Shown piece by piece: positions 45,025-54,861 of a stretch of DNA of 64,000 nt. The notes below the pieces were generated by a model that was not told where the DNA came from, did no database searches, and saw nothing but the letters and a program-made list of their open reading frames with translations. The stretch lies in the NCBI GenBank assembly GCA_044227925.1, contig JBGAVW010000012.1, positions 24,321 to 88,320 of the forward strand. The letters are read 5' to 3'. The first letter of the stretch is position 1. Each line of letters starts with the position of its first letter. Origin of the DNA: JADJLQ01 sp044227925. GTDB lineage: Bacteria; Bacteroidota; Bacteroidia; Chitinophagales; Saprospiraceae. The position numbers and the translations under genes were made by a program.

Positions 45025-46581
45025 ATGAAAAAACTAATTTTTTTAATTTCAAAAAATAGCTTTTCGATTGCTTTTTGCTTAGTCGTATTGATTGTTTCTT
45101 GTACGAAAAATTTCGATGAGATCAATACCAACAAAAATGCATTGGCACAGCTGGGAAAAGGGGAATTGCCTTTCCTGTTCGCAAAAGCTCAATCTATATC
45201 TACTAATAATGGTTGGAACTACCAGATAGCTCAAAATTTGTTTCACGACCAGTATTGCCAGTATTTTGCCAATACTACTACCTATTTCCCCTCTGACCGA
45301 TATGTGATCAGAATGGACTGGATACGAGCTGCATGGAATCCAATTTATACAGAATCGGTACCCCAGATGAAAACATTATTGGCTCAGTATGATGCCAATA
45401 GTGCTGAAAATGCAATTACTCAAATCTGGTGGGTATATACATTCCACAGATTGACTGATACATGGGGACCTGTGCCTTATTTTAAAGCAGGTGAAGCGGC
45501 TCAAAGTGTTCCCTATGATGCGCAGGATAAAATTTATGATGACATGTTTAAAAAATTGGCTAGTGCTATAACCATACTCAAAGGAAAGACCAATGAAAAA
45601 CCATTTGGAAACTTCGATTTGATATATGGAGGTGATGTTAACAAATGGATCAAATTTGGAAATACACTTCGCCTTCGACTGGCAGTTCGTATTTCTGCAG
45701 TCGATCCTGCAAGAGCTAAAACGGAAGGTGAAGCTGCCGCTGCGTCAGGCACTATGTTAAAAAGCCCTGATGACGATGCCTTGATTAAGCGATCCCTGAA
45801 AGGAGATGACTTCAATGGTCTGACAGTAATGGATTGGAATGAATTCAGGATGTCAGCAACAATGGAGTCTGTTCTGGTGGGATATGATGACCCCCGGACA
45901 TCAGAGTATTTTGTACCTGCTGCCAAAAATGGCAAGTATGAGGGACTCCGTAATGGACTTACGGCAGGCCAGATGGCAGATGCTTTAAACATACCTGATG
46001 CAAACTCCAATAAAGGTCCTCGATGGAAAAAACCGGAAGGTATGGAAACTCCTTCTAATGTAATGTGTACAGCTGAAGCTTGGTTTTTGAAAGCAGAAGC
46101 AAACATGTTAGGTTGGAATGTAGGCGGTAGTGCAAAATCCAATTATGAGGAAGGTATCCGGCAATCTATGGCTCAATGGGGGATTACCGATGCAGCAAAA
46201 ATTACCGCTTATATCAATAGCACCAAAACGCCAACAGCTCCCGGTGACTTTTTGAATTCTCCTCCATTGCACAATGCTCCGGTAGCTTTTGGTTCTACAC
46301 CCGCTCAGCAAAAACTGCAGATTTCTACTCAGAAATGGCTTGCTTTATACCCTGAAGGTGTGGAAGGCTGGGCTGATGTACGCAGATCAGGATTTAAATT
46401 GTATCCTGTAGGCACATCTGATAATCCGGATATCCCGGACCCAGCAAAAGGATATGTACGACGAATTCCGTTTATAAATGATGAAAAAAATACAAATGGT
46501 GCTGAAGTCACCAAAGCGGTTCCTTTATTGGGATCAGGCGGTGATAAAGTTACTACTCCACTTTGGTGGGATAAAAACTAA
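45025..46581 (+). CDS. SusD/RagB family nutrient-binding outer membrane lipoprotein
   Basis: About 518 residues, a SusD_2-type lid protein for the SusC transporter. The lipoprotein signal is clear (FCLVVLIVSC), followed by KNFDEINTNKNA, the usual SusD_2 opening. The helical TPR-like body has ITQIWWVYTFHRLTDTWGPVPYF, and the later part AEAWFLKAEANMLGWNVGG and WLALYPEGVEGWADVRRSGF is characteristic. ATG at 45025 chosen over a TTG at 45016. It forms an operon with susC and ends in a strong terminator, so the two UnbV-type genes downstream are transcribed separately. Confidence 0.95.
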   Translation: MKKLIFLISKNSFSIAFCLVVLIVSCTKNFDEINTNKNALAQLGKGELPFLFAKAQSISTNNGWNYQIAQNLFHDQYCQYFANTTTYFPSDRYVIRMDWIRAAWNPIYTESVPQMKTLLAQYDANSAENAITQIWWVYTFHRLTDTWGPVPYFKAGEAAQSVPYDAQDKIYDDMFKKLASAITILKGKTNEKPFGNFDLIYGGDVNKWIKFGNTLRLRLAVRISAVDPARAKTEGEAAAASGTMLKSPDDDALIKRSLKGDDFNGLTVMDWNEFRMSATMESVLVGYDDPRTSEYFVPAAKNGKYEGLRNGLTAGQMADALNIPDANSNKGPRWKKPEGMETPSNVMCTAEAWFLKAEANMLGWNVGGSAKSNYEEGIRQSMAQWGITDAAKITAYINSTKTPTAPGDFLNSPPLHNAPVAFGSTPAQQKLQISTQKWLALYPEGVEGWADVRRSGFKLYPVGTSDNPDIPDPAKGYVRRIPFINDEKNTNGAEVTKAVPLLGSGGDKVTTPLWWDKN

Positions 46582-46606
46582 TCATACAAATCAAGTTTAA
46601 TTCAAG

Positions 46607-46636
46607 AAAAGGTCAATGTAATCCATTGGCCTTTTT
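46607..46636 (+). terminator. Rho-independent terminator after the susD-like gene
   Basis: AAAAGGTCAATG pairs with CATTGGCCTTTT (12 bp, one G-U pair, 5-nt loop) and continues into a T-rich tract. It starts 25 bp after the stop codon. Confidence 0.88.
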
Positions 46637-46654
46637 CTTTTTACAGTAAAATTT

Positions 46655-46669
46655 ACGTGAATTCCACGT
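46655..46669 (+). promoter_or_regulatory. Short inverted repeat upstream of the first UnbV-type gene
   Basis: ACGTG and CACGT flank a 5-nt AATTC spacer, ending 18 bp before the -7 element at 46688. The location fits an operator, but it does not resemble the LacI-operator candidate at 41787, and five-base arms may be chance. Confidence 0.25.
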
Positions 46670-46687
46670 TATACATCCAGAACATTT

Positions 46688-46695
46688 TATCTTTG
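46688..46695 (+). promoter_or_regulatory. Putative -7 element of the first UnbV-type gene
   Basis: TATCTTTG matches TAnnTTTG and lies 18 bp before the GTG start at 46714, supporting that start and separate transcription from susCD. Confidence 0.45.
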
Positions 46696-46713
46696 AAATT
46701 TAAATAGGTAGTT

Positions 46714-49700
46714 GTGGTCATTCGTTTTCATGGTACAATATTTCTTAATGGTCTAATCTGGATTTTTATAATTGGTTCATTTTCCGGATGCAATCAACAA
46801 ACCGGTAATATGGTATCCAATGGGAAAACACTTTTTTTAGAACTTACTGATGAGCAAACAGGAATTAATTTTGAAAATAAAGTAGTACAGGCAGGAGAAA
46901 ACAATATCCTCAACTATTCTTATTATTTCAATGGGGGAGGTGTGGCCATTTTTGACATTAATAACGATGGCTTACAAGACCTGTATTTTACCGGAAATGT
47001 TGTCGAAAATAAATTGTACCTCAATAAAGGAAACCTAAAGTTTGAAGACATAACCCTTCAAGCGGGAGTTGCATGTGGACTGGGATGGAAGACAGGGGTG
47101 GCTGTAGTGGATATAAATAAAGATGGCTGGCTTGATTTTTATGTATGCAGGTCTGCTATGGGAGATTCATTACTTCGTAAAAATATATTGTTTATAAATA
47201 ATAAAAACCTGACATTTACTGAATCGGCTGCCAGGTATAACTTAGACCATTCGGGTTACTCCACGCATGCTGCGTTCTTTGACTACGACAGAGATGGTGA
47301 TGATGATATGTTTTTATTGAACCACTCTCTTCCAGAATACACCAAGTTTAATAACCTTAAGATGAACCTCCAAGCAAAAGGGGACAACTATGCATCAAGG
47401 CTGTTAAGAAATGATAATGGAAAATTTAAAGATGTATCTGACCAGGCCGGAATTGCTAATAATGTATTGAGTTTTGGATTAGGATTGGCAGTTGCGGATA
47501 TAAATGGCGATGGCTGGCTGGATATGTATGTATCTAATGATTTTAATGAGCAGGATTACTTATATATCAATTCAAAAGACGGAACATTTAAAAATAAAAT
47601 TAAAGAGGCAACGGGTCATACCTCTTTATTTTCCATGGGTTCGGATATGGCTGATATCAATAATGATTTGTTGCCTGATATCATCACATTGGATATGATG
47701 CCCCATTCCAATGAAAGAATAAAATTGTCTACCGGCGATGACAATTTTGACAAAAACGAAGTATTATCCCAAGCCGGTTTGCATTATCAAACCATGCGCA
47801 ATATGTTGCAATTAAATAATGGTGATGGTACTTTTTCTGAGATAGGCCAACTCGCCGGTATTTCCAATACGGATTGGTCCTGGGCGTCGTTGTTTGCGGA
47901 CTTTGATGGAGATAAATTAAAGGATCTTTATATTTCAAATGGATATGAAAAAGACTTTACCAATATGCAATTTCTCAAGTTTACTGCTGATGCACAGATT
48001 AAAAGCAGGCAAACCGGAGAACCTTTGGATATAAATTTTGTACTGGCCAATATTCCATCCATAGAGGAAGGAAACTTTCTGTTTAAAAACAATAATCTTC
48101 ATTTTTCCAATGTTACAGACCAATGGGGATTGGGCAGGAAATTTAAATCCAATGGAGCTGCCTATGCGGATTTAGATAATGATGGAGATCCGGATCTGGT
48201 AATCAATGTAATGAATCAAAATTCATTCATTGCTAAAAATACCACTGTCGAACAACAGAAAGCAAATTTTATTACAGTAGATTTAATTAGTGGCAATCCC
48301 GGAGTGCCTGTTATTGGTACTAAACTAATTGCCTACACCAACGATTCATGTCAATATTTTGAATTTTCACCCTGCAGGGGATTTCAGTCTTCTATGTATT
48401 CGCCTATTACCATTGGTATTGGAGCCGCAACCAGCATTGATTCACTAAGAATAGTTTGGCCAGATCAAAAAACGAAGATTTATTATTCCGTCTTAAATGA
48501 AAATATACTGAAGCCAGTTGCTACAGATGCTATAGCTTTTTATTTTAATGCAACTACACCTGCTCCTCTTTTTGAACCTGTTTCTATGCTAGATTGGACC
48601 CATAGTGTAGCCATTGTAAACGATTTTAAGCAACAGATTTTATTACCACGAATGTATTCTTATTCTGGACCAAGAATAATTAAAGGAGATATTAATAAGG
48701 ATGGTTTGACCGATCTCTTTGTATGTGGCCCGGCAGGTCAACCTAGTTCTTTGTTTGTCCAATCATCCAGTGGAAAATTTATTGAAACCAATAAAGAAGT
48801 ATTTTCTATAGATAAAATGGCACAGGATGAAAATGCGGGGTTCCTGGATGCAGATGGAGATGGAGATATTGACTTATTTGTGGTGTCCGGAAGTTATAAT
48901 GTTATGGTATCCGATATGCAAGATCGATTGTATCTAAATGATGGTAAAGGAATTTTCACTAAGTCAACCGGGGCCATACCAACTGAAAATAGTTGTGGAT
49001 CGGTTGTTATCCCACTTGACATCGAAAAAGACGGAGATATTGATTTGTTCGTCGGTAATCGAATGGTCCCGGGTAAATATCCGGTATCTCAGTCCAGCCG
49101 CATATTAATAAATAATGGTAAAGGAATTTTTTCAGATCAGACTATTTCTATTTGTCCCGAACTGGAACAGGTAGGAATGGTCACGGATGCTCTGACCATC
49201 GATTTAAATAAAGATGGCATGCAAGATCTCATCATAGTAGGAGAGTGGATGCCAGTCAAAATATTTATTTCAAATGGTACTTCACTAGAAGATGAAACTT
49301 CATCATGGATATCATGGGAAAATAATGGTTGGTGGTCTAAAATACAGGGGGCTGACTATGATGATGATGGAGATGTGGATTTGGTGATAGGCAATGCCGG
49401 TGATAATAATCAATATAATGTATCTGATCCGTATCCGGTTACTTTAGTGTATAAGGATTTCGATAACAATGGTCAGATAGATCCATTTTTATGCTATTTT
49501 ATTGACGGTATTTCTTACCCTTATGCAAGCCGGGATGAAGCATTGGGTCAGGTTGGATTTTTAAGGAATAGATTTCTTGATTATAATTCATATGCCAATG
49601 TGATATTAACCGATTTGTTTTCATCTCAGGAGTTGTCAGGGGCTAAAACATTGAAGGCAACCAATCTTAAAACCGTAATTTTAGAAAACAAAGGCTCTTC

Positions 49701-50040
49701 TTTTAATCTTCGTTCCCTGCCGGTTCAAGCCCAGTTTGCTCCTGTATTTGCAATAGAAAATGCGGATGTAGATAAAGACGGTGATCCGGATCTGATAATG
49801 GCTGGAAATGAAACTAAAGTTAGGGTTCGCCTGGGGCGATCTGATGCAAACAAAGGTTTTGTTTTTATTAATGATGGTAAGGCCAATTTTTCTTATTTGC
49901 CCCAAAGTAAAGCTGGTCTGGATCTGAAAGATGATACCCGAGAACTACTTTTGTTGAATGTGCTCGGACAAGATTGTTTGATAGTAGGACAAACGGGAAA
50001 ACCCATACTAACTTATAAACTTAATCAAGTCGCCCAGTAA
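46714..50040 (+). CDS. FG-GAP (VCBS) repeat and ASPIC/UnbV domain lipoprotein, copy 1
   Basis: A 1108-residue secreted lipoprotein. The GTG start gives a good lipoprotein signal (NGLIWIFIIGSFSGC); no in-frame ATG does. The mature protein has two seven-bladed-type sets of FG-GAP repeats with Ca2+-binding D-x-D-x-D-G loops (DINNDGLQDLYF, DINKDGWLDFYV, DINGDGWLDMYV, DLDNDGDPDLVI in the first set; DINKDGLTDLFV, DADGDGDIDLFV, DYDDDGDVDLVI in the second). Between them is the ASPIC/UnbV domain (FSPCRGFQSSMYSPITIGIG and SIDSLRIVWPDQK). The domain is common on Bacteroidota surface proteins next to SusCD but its function is unknown; ligand binding on the cell surface is likely. It is followed 5 bp later by a paralogue. 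Confidence 0.92.
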   Translation: MVIRFHGTIFLNGLIWIFIIGSFSGCNQQTGNMVSNGKTLFLELTDEQTGINFENKVVQAGENNILNYSYYFNGGGVAIFDINNDGLQDLYFTGNVVENKLYLNKGNLKFEDITLQAGVACGLGWKTGVAVVDINKDGWLDFYVCRSAMGDSLLRKNILFINNKNLTFTESAARYNLDHSGYSTHAAFFDYDRDGDDDMFLLNHSLPEYTKFNNLKMNLQAKGDNYASRLLRNDNGKFKDVSDQAGIANNVLSFGLGLAVADINGDGWLDMYVSNDFNEQDYLYINSKDGTFKNKIKEATGHTSLFSMGSDMADINNDLLPDIITLDMMPHSNERIKLSTGDDNFDKNEVLSQAGLHYQTMRNMLQLNNGDGTFSEIGQLAGISNTDWSWASLFADFDGDKLKDLYISNGYEKDFTNMQFLKFTADAQIKSRQTGEPLDINFVLANIPSIEEGNFLFKNNNLHFSNVTDQWGLGRKFKSNGAAYADLDNDGDPDLVINVMNQNSFIAKNTTVEQQKANFITVDLISGNPGVPVIGTKLIAYTNDSCQYFEFSPCRGFQSSMYSPITIGIGAATSIDSLRIVWPDQKTKIYYSVLNENILKPVATDAIAFYFNATTPAPLFEPVSMLDWTHSVAIVNDFKQQILLPRMYSYSGPRIIKGDINKDGLTDLFVCGPAGQPSSLFVQSSSGKFIETNKEVFSIDKMAQDENAGFLDADGDGDIDLFVVSGSYNVMVSDMQDRLYLNDGKGIFTKSTGAIPTENSCGSVVIPLDIEKDGDIDLFVGNRMVPGKYPVSQSSRILINNGKGIFSDQTISICPELEQVGMVTDALTIDLNKDGMQDLIIVGEWMPVKIFISNGTSLEDETSSWISWENNGWWSKIQGADYDDDGDVDLVIGNAGDNNQYNVSDPYPVTLVYKDFDNNGQIDPFLCYFIDGISYPYASRDEALGQVGFLRNRFLDYNSYANVILTDLFSSQELSGAKTLKATNLKTVILENKGSSFNLRSLPVQAQFAPVFAIENADVDKDGDPDLIMAGNETKVRVRLGRSDANKGFVFINDGKANFSYLPQSKAGLDLKDDTRELLLLNVLGQDCLIVGQTGKPILTYKLNQVAQ

Positions 50041-50045
50041 AAAGC

Positions 50046-53000
50046 ATGAGATTATTTGATATACAGTGGAGTGAGTTTGCAGTACTCCAGAAAAGAGCTT
50101 GTATTTTATTGCTGGTAATTTTTTGTGCTTGTACTAAGGAGGAAAAAAACAAACTGTATACTGCCATAAAGCCAGATGAATCCGGTGTTTTATTTTCGAA
50201 TACGATTACCATTTCGGATTCTTTAGTGCTGCCCGGATATGAGTATATTTATAATGGAGGTGGGGTAGGAGTGATAGATGTAAATAATGATGGATATTTG
50301 GATTTGTTTTTCTCAGGTAATTTGATTTCAAGTAAGCTATACCTGAATAAAGGAGGACTTAAATTTGAAGACATTACTGAAAAAGCAGGATTAACTACCC
50401 ATACCTGGGTCAATGGGGTATCCATAGTAGACATAAATCAGGACGGTTTTATGGATATTTATCTATCAGTAGGGGGGCATCAATTTACACCGGAATCAGA
50501 AAGAGCCAACTTATTATATATCAATAATAAAAATTCTACCTTTACCGAAAAGGCAGCATCTTATGGTTTGAATGACAAAGGGTATGGTATACAATCCGTT
50601 TTTTTTGATTATGATAAAGACGGTGATCTGGATATGTATCTGTTGAGAAATTCATTTGTGACTTACCCTCGAAATAATGCACGGCCCAAAGCAACTAATG
50701 GAGAAGCTCCATCTACAGATAAACTGTTTAGAAACAATGGTAATAATACTTTTACAGATGTTTCAAATGAAGCCAATATTTTAATTGAAGGGTTCGGATT
50801 AGGAATCAATGTCACCGATATCAATGCCGATGGATGGCCGGATTTATATATAGCAAATGATTTTATCACCAATGATCTACTTTGGATCAATAATAAAAAT
50901 GGCACCTTTACAAATGAAATAGCCAGTTATCTCAAACATCAGACTTTTAATGGTATGGGGGTAGATGTATCCGATTTTAATAATGATGGCTTGCAGGATA
51001 TCATAGAGCTGGACATGCTTCCTCCAGATAATAAAAGATGGAAACTCACTCCCAGGGGCAATAGTTATGATGAATTTCAAAATGGCATATCTAAAGGATA
51101 CGAACCACAGTATGTTCGCAATACTTTGCAATTAAATAATGGTAATGGTACTTTCAGTGAGATCGGTCAGCTTGCCGGAATAGAAGCTACGGATTGGAGC
51201 TGGAGTGCTTTATTTATAGATATGGATCATGATGGATGGAGAGATTTGTTTATCACCAATGGATATGGCAGGGATATTACTAATCTTGACTTCATTGTAT
51301 ATGGTGATCAATCCCAGGCAATGGGTATGGATGCAGCCGGTGTAAAGGAAAGGCAAAAACTGCTCAGAGAAATTCCGGGAATTAACGTGTATAATTATTT
51401 TTTTTGTAACAATCGTGATTTGACCTTTCAAGACAAATCAAATGCCTGGGCAAGTACTACTCCAAGTTTTTCAAATGGTGCAGCCTACGCCGATCTGGAT
51501 AACGATGGTGACCGGGACTTGATTACCAATAATATTGATGAGCCTGCAAGCATCTGGCAAAGTAACCTGATGAACTCTCCTGATAAAACAAATAATCATT
51601 TCATAAGGCTCAAATTCAATGGCCCTGGTGCTAATAAGAATGGCCTTGGAGTCAAAGTAATTTTAAGGTCAAAAGATATTTTTACTACAGAAATCTTTAG
51701 TCCGTACAGGGGTTACCTTTCTACCATGGAACCTTTTATGCATTTTGGTATCGGGCCAGCTACGGAGATAGATAGTATAATCGTTATTTGGCCGGATGGT
51801 AAACAAGAAATCATTCAACATACTAAAGCAAATTCAACACTTACAATTGAATTTGCCAATGCCAGGGAAATGGCCTCTATTGGTCCCGCCAAAGAATTGT
51901 CGATTTTTTCTGATGTCACGGAATCAATGGGGATAGAGTATTCTCAAAAAGAGAATGTTTTTACTGATTTCAAAGTTCAGCCTTTGCTGCCGGTAATGCA
52001 TTCAAGAAATGGTCCGGGTATTGCAATAGGTGATGTGAATGGAGATGGCTTAGAAGACTGTTATGTCGGAGGAGGTGCAGGGTCCAGCGGTAGATTATTT
52101 ATTCAGCAAAATACAAATGGATTTAACTCGACTAGTATTTTGGGTATAGATAGCCTTTCCGATCAGATGGGGGTACTCTTATTTGACTCAGATAAGGATG
52201 CTGATTTGGATTTGTATATCGTGGCCGGAGGATCTGAGCAAAGAATGACCTCTGCTTATTATCAGGATAAACTATTGATGAATGATGGTAAAGGTAATTT
52301 TACTTTGGATAAAAATGCATTGCCCGTCATCAACCATAGTGGTTCGACAGTGAATGCATTTGATTTTGATCATGACGGCGATTTGGACCTGTTTAGAGGA
52401 TCAAGATTGATGCCTGCGGCATATCCAATTGCTCCTAAAAGTTATCTCTTGCGCAATGATTCTGACAAGGATAAAGTCAAATTTACTTCTGTTGAAGCGC
52501 CTTTCTTAAATGAACTGGGCATGGTGACCTCTGCATTATGCACTGATTATGACAACGATACCTGGATTGATTTGATGATTACAGGAGAGTTTATGCCATT
52601 GACTAGTATTCATAATAATAAGGGTGTACTCCAAAATGAAAGTCAGACTTCAGGATTAAAAAGCAGTACAGGTTGGTGGAATAGCATTTCGGCTGGTGAT
52701 TTTGATGATGATGGTGATATGGATTATATAGCCGGCAACCTGGGGCTGAATACCAGGTTTAAAGCAAGTATTAAAGAACCTATTTGTATATATGCTAAAG
52801 ATTTTAATAATGATGGTACGATAGATCCGGTGATGAGCCAATACCGGCAAGGGGTGAAATATGCCAATCATACCAGAGATATTCTTATAAGTCAAATCAC
52901 AGCAATGCGCGCGAGATTCAGAACTTATACGGATTATTCCAATGCCAGCTTTGAGGAAACCCTATTTCCTGAAGAGACTGCCAATGCGTATGTAGTCACC

Positions 53001-53573
53001 GCGGAAGATTTTGAATCTAAGTACATAGAAAATCTGGGTCAGGGAAAATTTAAAATGAAAGCACTACCGGTTCAGGCTCAGTTTGCTCCTTTATTTGGAA
53101 TCAATATTGATGATTGGGACGGTGATGATTTACTGGATGCCATGATAGTAGGTAATTTATATTCATTGGAAGTTATTACTGGCAGAGCAGATGCAAATCC
53201 CGGTTTGATTTTAAAGGGGGATGGCAGGGGAGGATTCGCGCCAATTCCAGTTTCTAAGTCCGGCTTCAAAGCCGATCATGATGCTAAAGGGCTGGCACGC
53301 ATGAGAATTAAAAATGGTAAGGATGTATTATTAGTGGCTAATAATAATTCAAGAATGCAAGTATTTTCGAATTCAAAGACAAGGGATTATTTCGGAGCAA
53401 ATAATGATGACTTAGTAGCATTACTGAATATGGGAGGAGGTAAAAAAAGAAAATATGAATTTTATTACGGATCCACCTACCTGTCTAATGGCTCAAGAGG
53501 GTTTTTTCTGCCGGTCAAATTTGACGATCTGGAAATAATTGAAAATACCGGTAAATCAAGAAAGTGGAGATAA
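50046..53573 (+). CDS. FG-GAP (VCBS) repeat and ASPIC/UnbV domain lipoprotein, copy 2
   Basis: An 1175-residue paralogue of the preceding protein with the same layout: lipoprotein signal (ACILLLVIFCAC), FG-GAP repeats with Asp-rich calcium loops (DVNNDGYLDLFF, DINQDGFMDIYL, DINADGWPDLYI, DFNNDGLQDIIE), the ASPIC/UnbV domain (IFSPYRGYLSTMEPFMHFGIG, then IDSIIVIWPDGKQEI) and a second repeat set (DVNGDGLEDCYV, DFDHDGDLDLFR, DFDDDGDMDYIA). The C-terminus carries an extra basic segment (MGGGKKRKYEFYYG) absent from copy 1. It begins 5 bp after copy 1, so the two are co-translated from one mRNA. They may form a heteromeric surface complex serving the SusCD transporter. Confidence 0.92.
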   Translation: MRLFDIQWSEFAVLQKRACILLLVIFCACTKEEKNKLYTAIKPDESGVLFSNTITISDSLVLPGYEYIYNGGGVGVIDVNNDGYLDLFFSGNLISSKLYLNKGGLKFEDITEKAGLTTHTWVNGVSIVDINQDGFMDIYLSVGGHQFTPESERANLLYINNKNSTFTEKAASYGLNDKGYGIQSVFFDYDKDGDLDMYLLRNSFVTYPRNNARPKATNGEAPSTDKLFRNNGNNTFTDVSNEANILIEGFGLGINVTDINADGWPDLYIANDFITNDLLWINNKNGTFTNEIASYLKHQTFNGMGVDVSDFNNDGLQDIIELDMLPPDNKRWKLTPRGNSYDEFQNGISKGYEPQYVRNTLQLNNGNGTFSEIGQLAGIEATDWSWSALFIDMDHDGWRDLFITNGYGRDITNLDFIVYGDQSQAMGMDAAGVKERQKLLREIPGINVYNYFFCNNRDLTFQDKSNAWASTTPSFSNGAAYADLDNDGDRDLITNNIDEPASIWQSNLMNSPDKTNNHFIRLKFNGPGANKNGLGVKVILRSKDIFTTEIFSPYRGYLSTMEPFMHFGIGPATEIDSIIVIWPDGKQEIIQHTKANSTLTIEFANAREMASIGPAKELSIFSDVTESMGIEYSQKENVFTDFKVQPLLPVMHSRNGPGIAIGDVNGDGLEDCYVGGGAGSSGRLFIQQNTNGFNSTSILGIDSLSDQMGVLLFDSDKDADLDLYIVAGGSEQRMTSAYYQDKLLMNDGKGNFTLDKNALPVINHSGSTVNAFDFDHDGDLDLFRGSRLMPAAYPIAPKSYLLRNDSDKDKVKFTSVEAPFLNELGMVTSALCTDYDNDTWIDLMITGEFMPLTSIHNNKGVLQNESQTSGLKSSTGWWNSISAGDFDDDGDMDYIAGNLGLNTRFKASIKEPICIYAKDFNNDGTIDPVMSQYRQGVKYANHTRDILISQITAMRARFRTYTDYSNASFEETLFPEETANAYVVTAEDFESKYIENLGQGKFKMKALPVQAQFAPLFGINIDDWDGDDLLDAMIVGNLYSLEVITGRADANPGLILKGDGRGGFAPIPVSKSGFKADHDAKGLARMRIKNGKDVLLVANNNSRMQVFSNSKTRDYFGANNDDLVALLNMGGGKKRKYEFYYGSTYLSNGSRGFFLPVKFDDLEIIENTGKSRKWR

Positions 53574-53659
53574 CTTGAGAGTGAATTAAATTCTATACGC
53601 TGGGTGGCCATTCATTATTTAAAATAAGCAGGCTTCAAGCCGGAATATTAAATCAGCAC

Positions 53660-53690
53660 TTGACCATTCCCTGCAATTTCTCTACTTTTG
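53660..53690 (+). promoter_or_regulatory. Promoter of the TlpA-like gene
   Basis: A -33 TTG (53660-53662) and a -7 TACTTTTG (53683-53690) are separated by 20 bp, the same spacing as at 21361. The ATG at 53709 lies 18 bp downstream. The -7 element covers the in-frame TTG at 53688, which is therefore unlikely to be the start. Confidence 0.6.
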
Positions 53691-53708
53691 TACAAAATTT
53701 CAAGCCAT

Positions 53709-54776
53709 ATGTTAAAGAAAGTATACATATTTATTTCTTTTATAGCCAGTGTGTTGATCTTCTCCAATTGTGCAGGAGTAACTTCAAAAGGGATGATAGT
53801 TAAAGGCAAGATCACAGATGCATCTGATCTTCGTGTGTTTTTGGATAGATTGCCTCTGATTACCAGAAAAATAGAAGTAATATCTCAATCCGAATTGAGC
53901 GGGGGAGGAAAATTTAAAATTGAAACAGAAAGCCCTGTGGAGCCAGGGATTTATAGAATCCGCATTGGCAGCCGATATGTAAATCTGATATTAGATGGAA
54001 GTGAAAAAAGTATTGACATAACCGGAAGTTTATCTGATATTGATAATGGTAAGGCTATAATCAAAGGATCTGATGAATCATTAAAAGTAAATGAAATGAT
54101 GGGAAAACTCAACAATAAACAAGTGGGTGTAACTGAGCTTCTCGAGGAAGCTAAAAATGCGGCCAATCCTCTTACAGCCATGTTTTTTGCGTTGAGCAAT
54201 GTATCAGGCACTAAAGCCGATGTGGAATTACTAAAAGGAATTGTTGCCAAAATGAGGGATAAATATCCTAAAATCAGCTATACATCTGAGTTGGACCAAT
54301 TCACTACACAAATGGAAGCACAGATATATCAGGAAGAAACTACAGCGGCAATAAAAGGCGGTGCAGAGGCTCCTAATATTGCATTGCCTAATCCTGATGG
54401 CAAAGTGATCGAGCTTAAATCCCTAAGAGGCAAAGTGGTATTACTTGATTTTTGGGCCAGCTGGTGTGGACCTTGCCGTAGGGAAAATCCCAATGTGGTA
54501 AATGTTTATAATAAATACAAAGACAAAGGCTTTACTGTGTATAGTGTTTCACTCGACCGTCCAGGTGGAATGGAGAACTGGAAAGCGGCTATAGCGGCAG
54601 ATAAGCTTACCTGGCCTAATCACGTAAGTGATTTGCAACACTGGAACAGTGCCGCAGGAAGGTTATATGGCATCCAGTCCATCCCACAGACATTTTTATT
54701 AGATAAAGAAGGAAGGATAGTAGGCGAAAACCTTAGGGGGCCGGCTTTGGAACCTGCAGTTAAAAAGTTGCTTTAA
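53709..54776 (+). CDS. TlpA family thiol-disulfide oxidoreductase lipoprotein
   Basis: About 355 residues. The lipoprotein signal is clear (IASVLIFSNC). The N-terminal half is a DUF4369-like beta domain (MIVKGKITDASDLRVFLDRL, FKIETESPVEPGIYRIRIGSRY) with a helical linker, and the C-terminal half is a thioredoxin fold with the active-site motif FWASWCGPCRREN and the cis-Pro loop QSIPQTFLLDKEG. It would reduce or rearrange disulfides in the cell envelope, facing the periplasm. The partner is unknown. No cytochrome maturation genes are adjacent. Confidence 0.92.
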   Translation: MLKKVYIFISFIASVLIFSNCAGVTSKGMIVKGKITDASDLRVFLDRLPLITRKIEVISQSELSGGGKFKIETESPVEPGIYRIRIGSRYVNLILDGSEKSIDITGSLSDIDNGKAIIKGSDESLKVNEMMGKLNNKQVGVTELLEEAKNAANPLTAMFFALSNVSGTKADVELLKGIVAKMRDKYPKISYTSELDQFTTQMEAQIYQEETTAAIKGGAEAPNIALPNPDGKVIELKSLRGKVVLLDFWASWCGPCRRENPNVVNVYNKYKDKGFTVYSVSLDRPGGMENWKAAIAADKLTWPNHVSDLQHWNSAAGRLYGIQSIPQTFLLDKEGRIVGENLRGPALEPAVKKLL

Positions 54777-54849
54777 GACTCAAAAGTCTCCTTATTGAGA
54801 ATAGTACAATGTACAGCCATTGTTGTACATTCCATGTAGTATTTCGTTT

Positions 54850-54857
54850 TATCTTTG
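54850..54857 (+). promoter_or_regulatory. Putative -7 element of purL
   Basis: TATCTTTG matches TAnnTTTG and ends only 4 bp before the purL ATG at 54862, so the transcript would start at or next to the start codon. A TTG lies at 54823-54825, 24 bp upstream, slightly further than usual. Confidence 0.4.
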
Positions 54858-54861
54858 CTTT

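Noticed and set aside
45534..46142. 202-codon minus-strand frame inside the susD-like gene
   Set aside because: It lies wholly opposite a clear SusD-family gene and resembles no known protein, so it is an antisense shadow.
54777..54800. Hairpin AGACTCAAAAGTCT after the TlpA-like gene as a terminator
   Set aside because: The stem is only five base pairs and no T-run follows.
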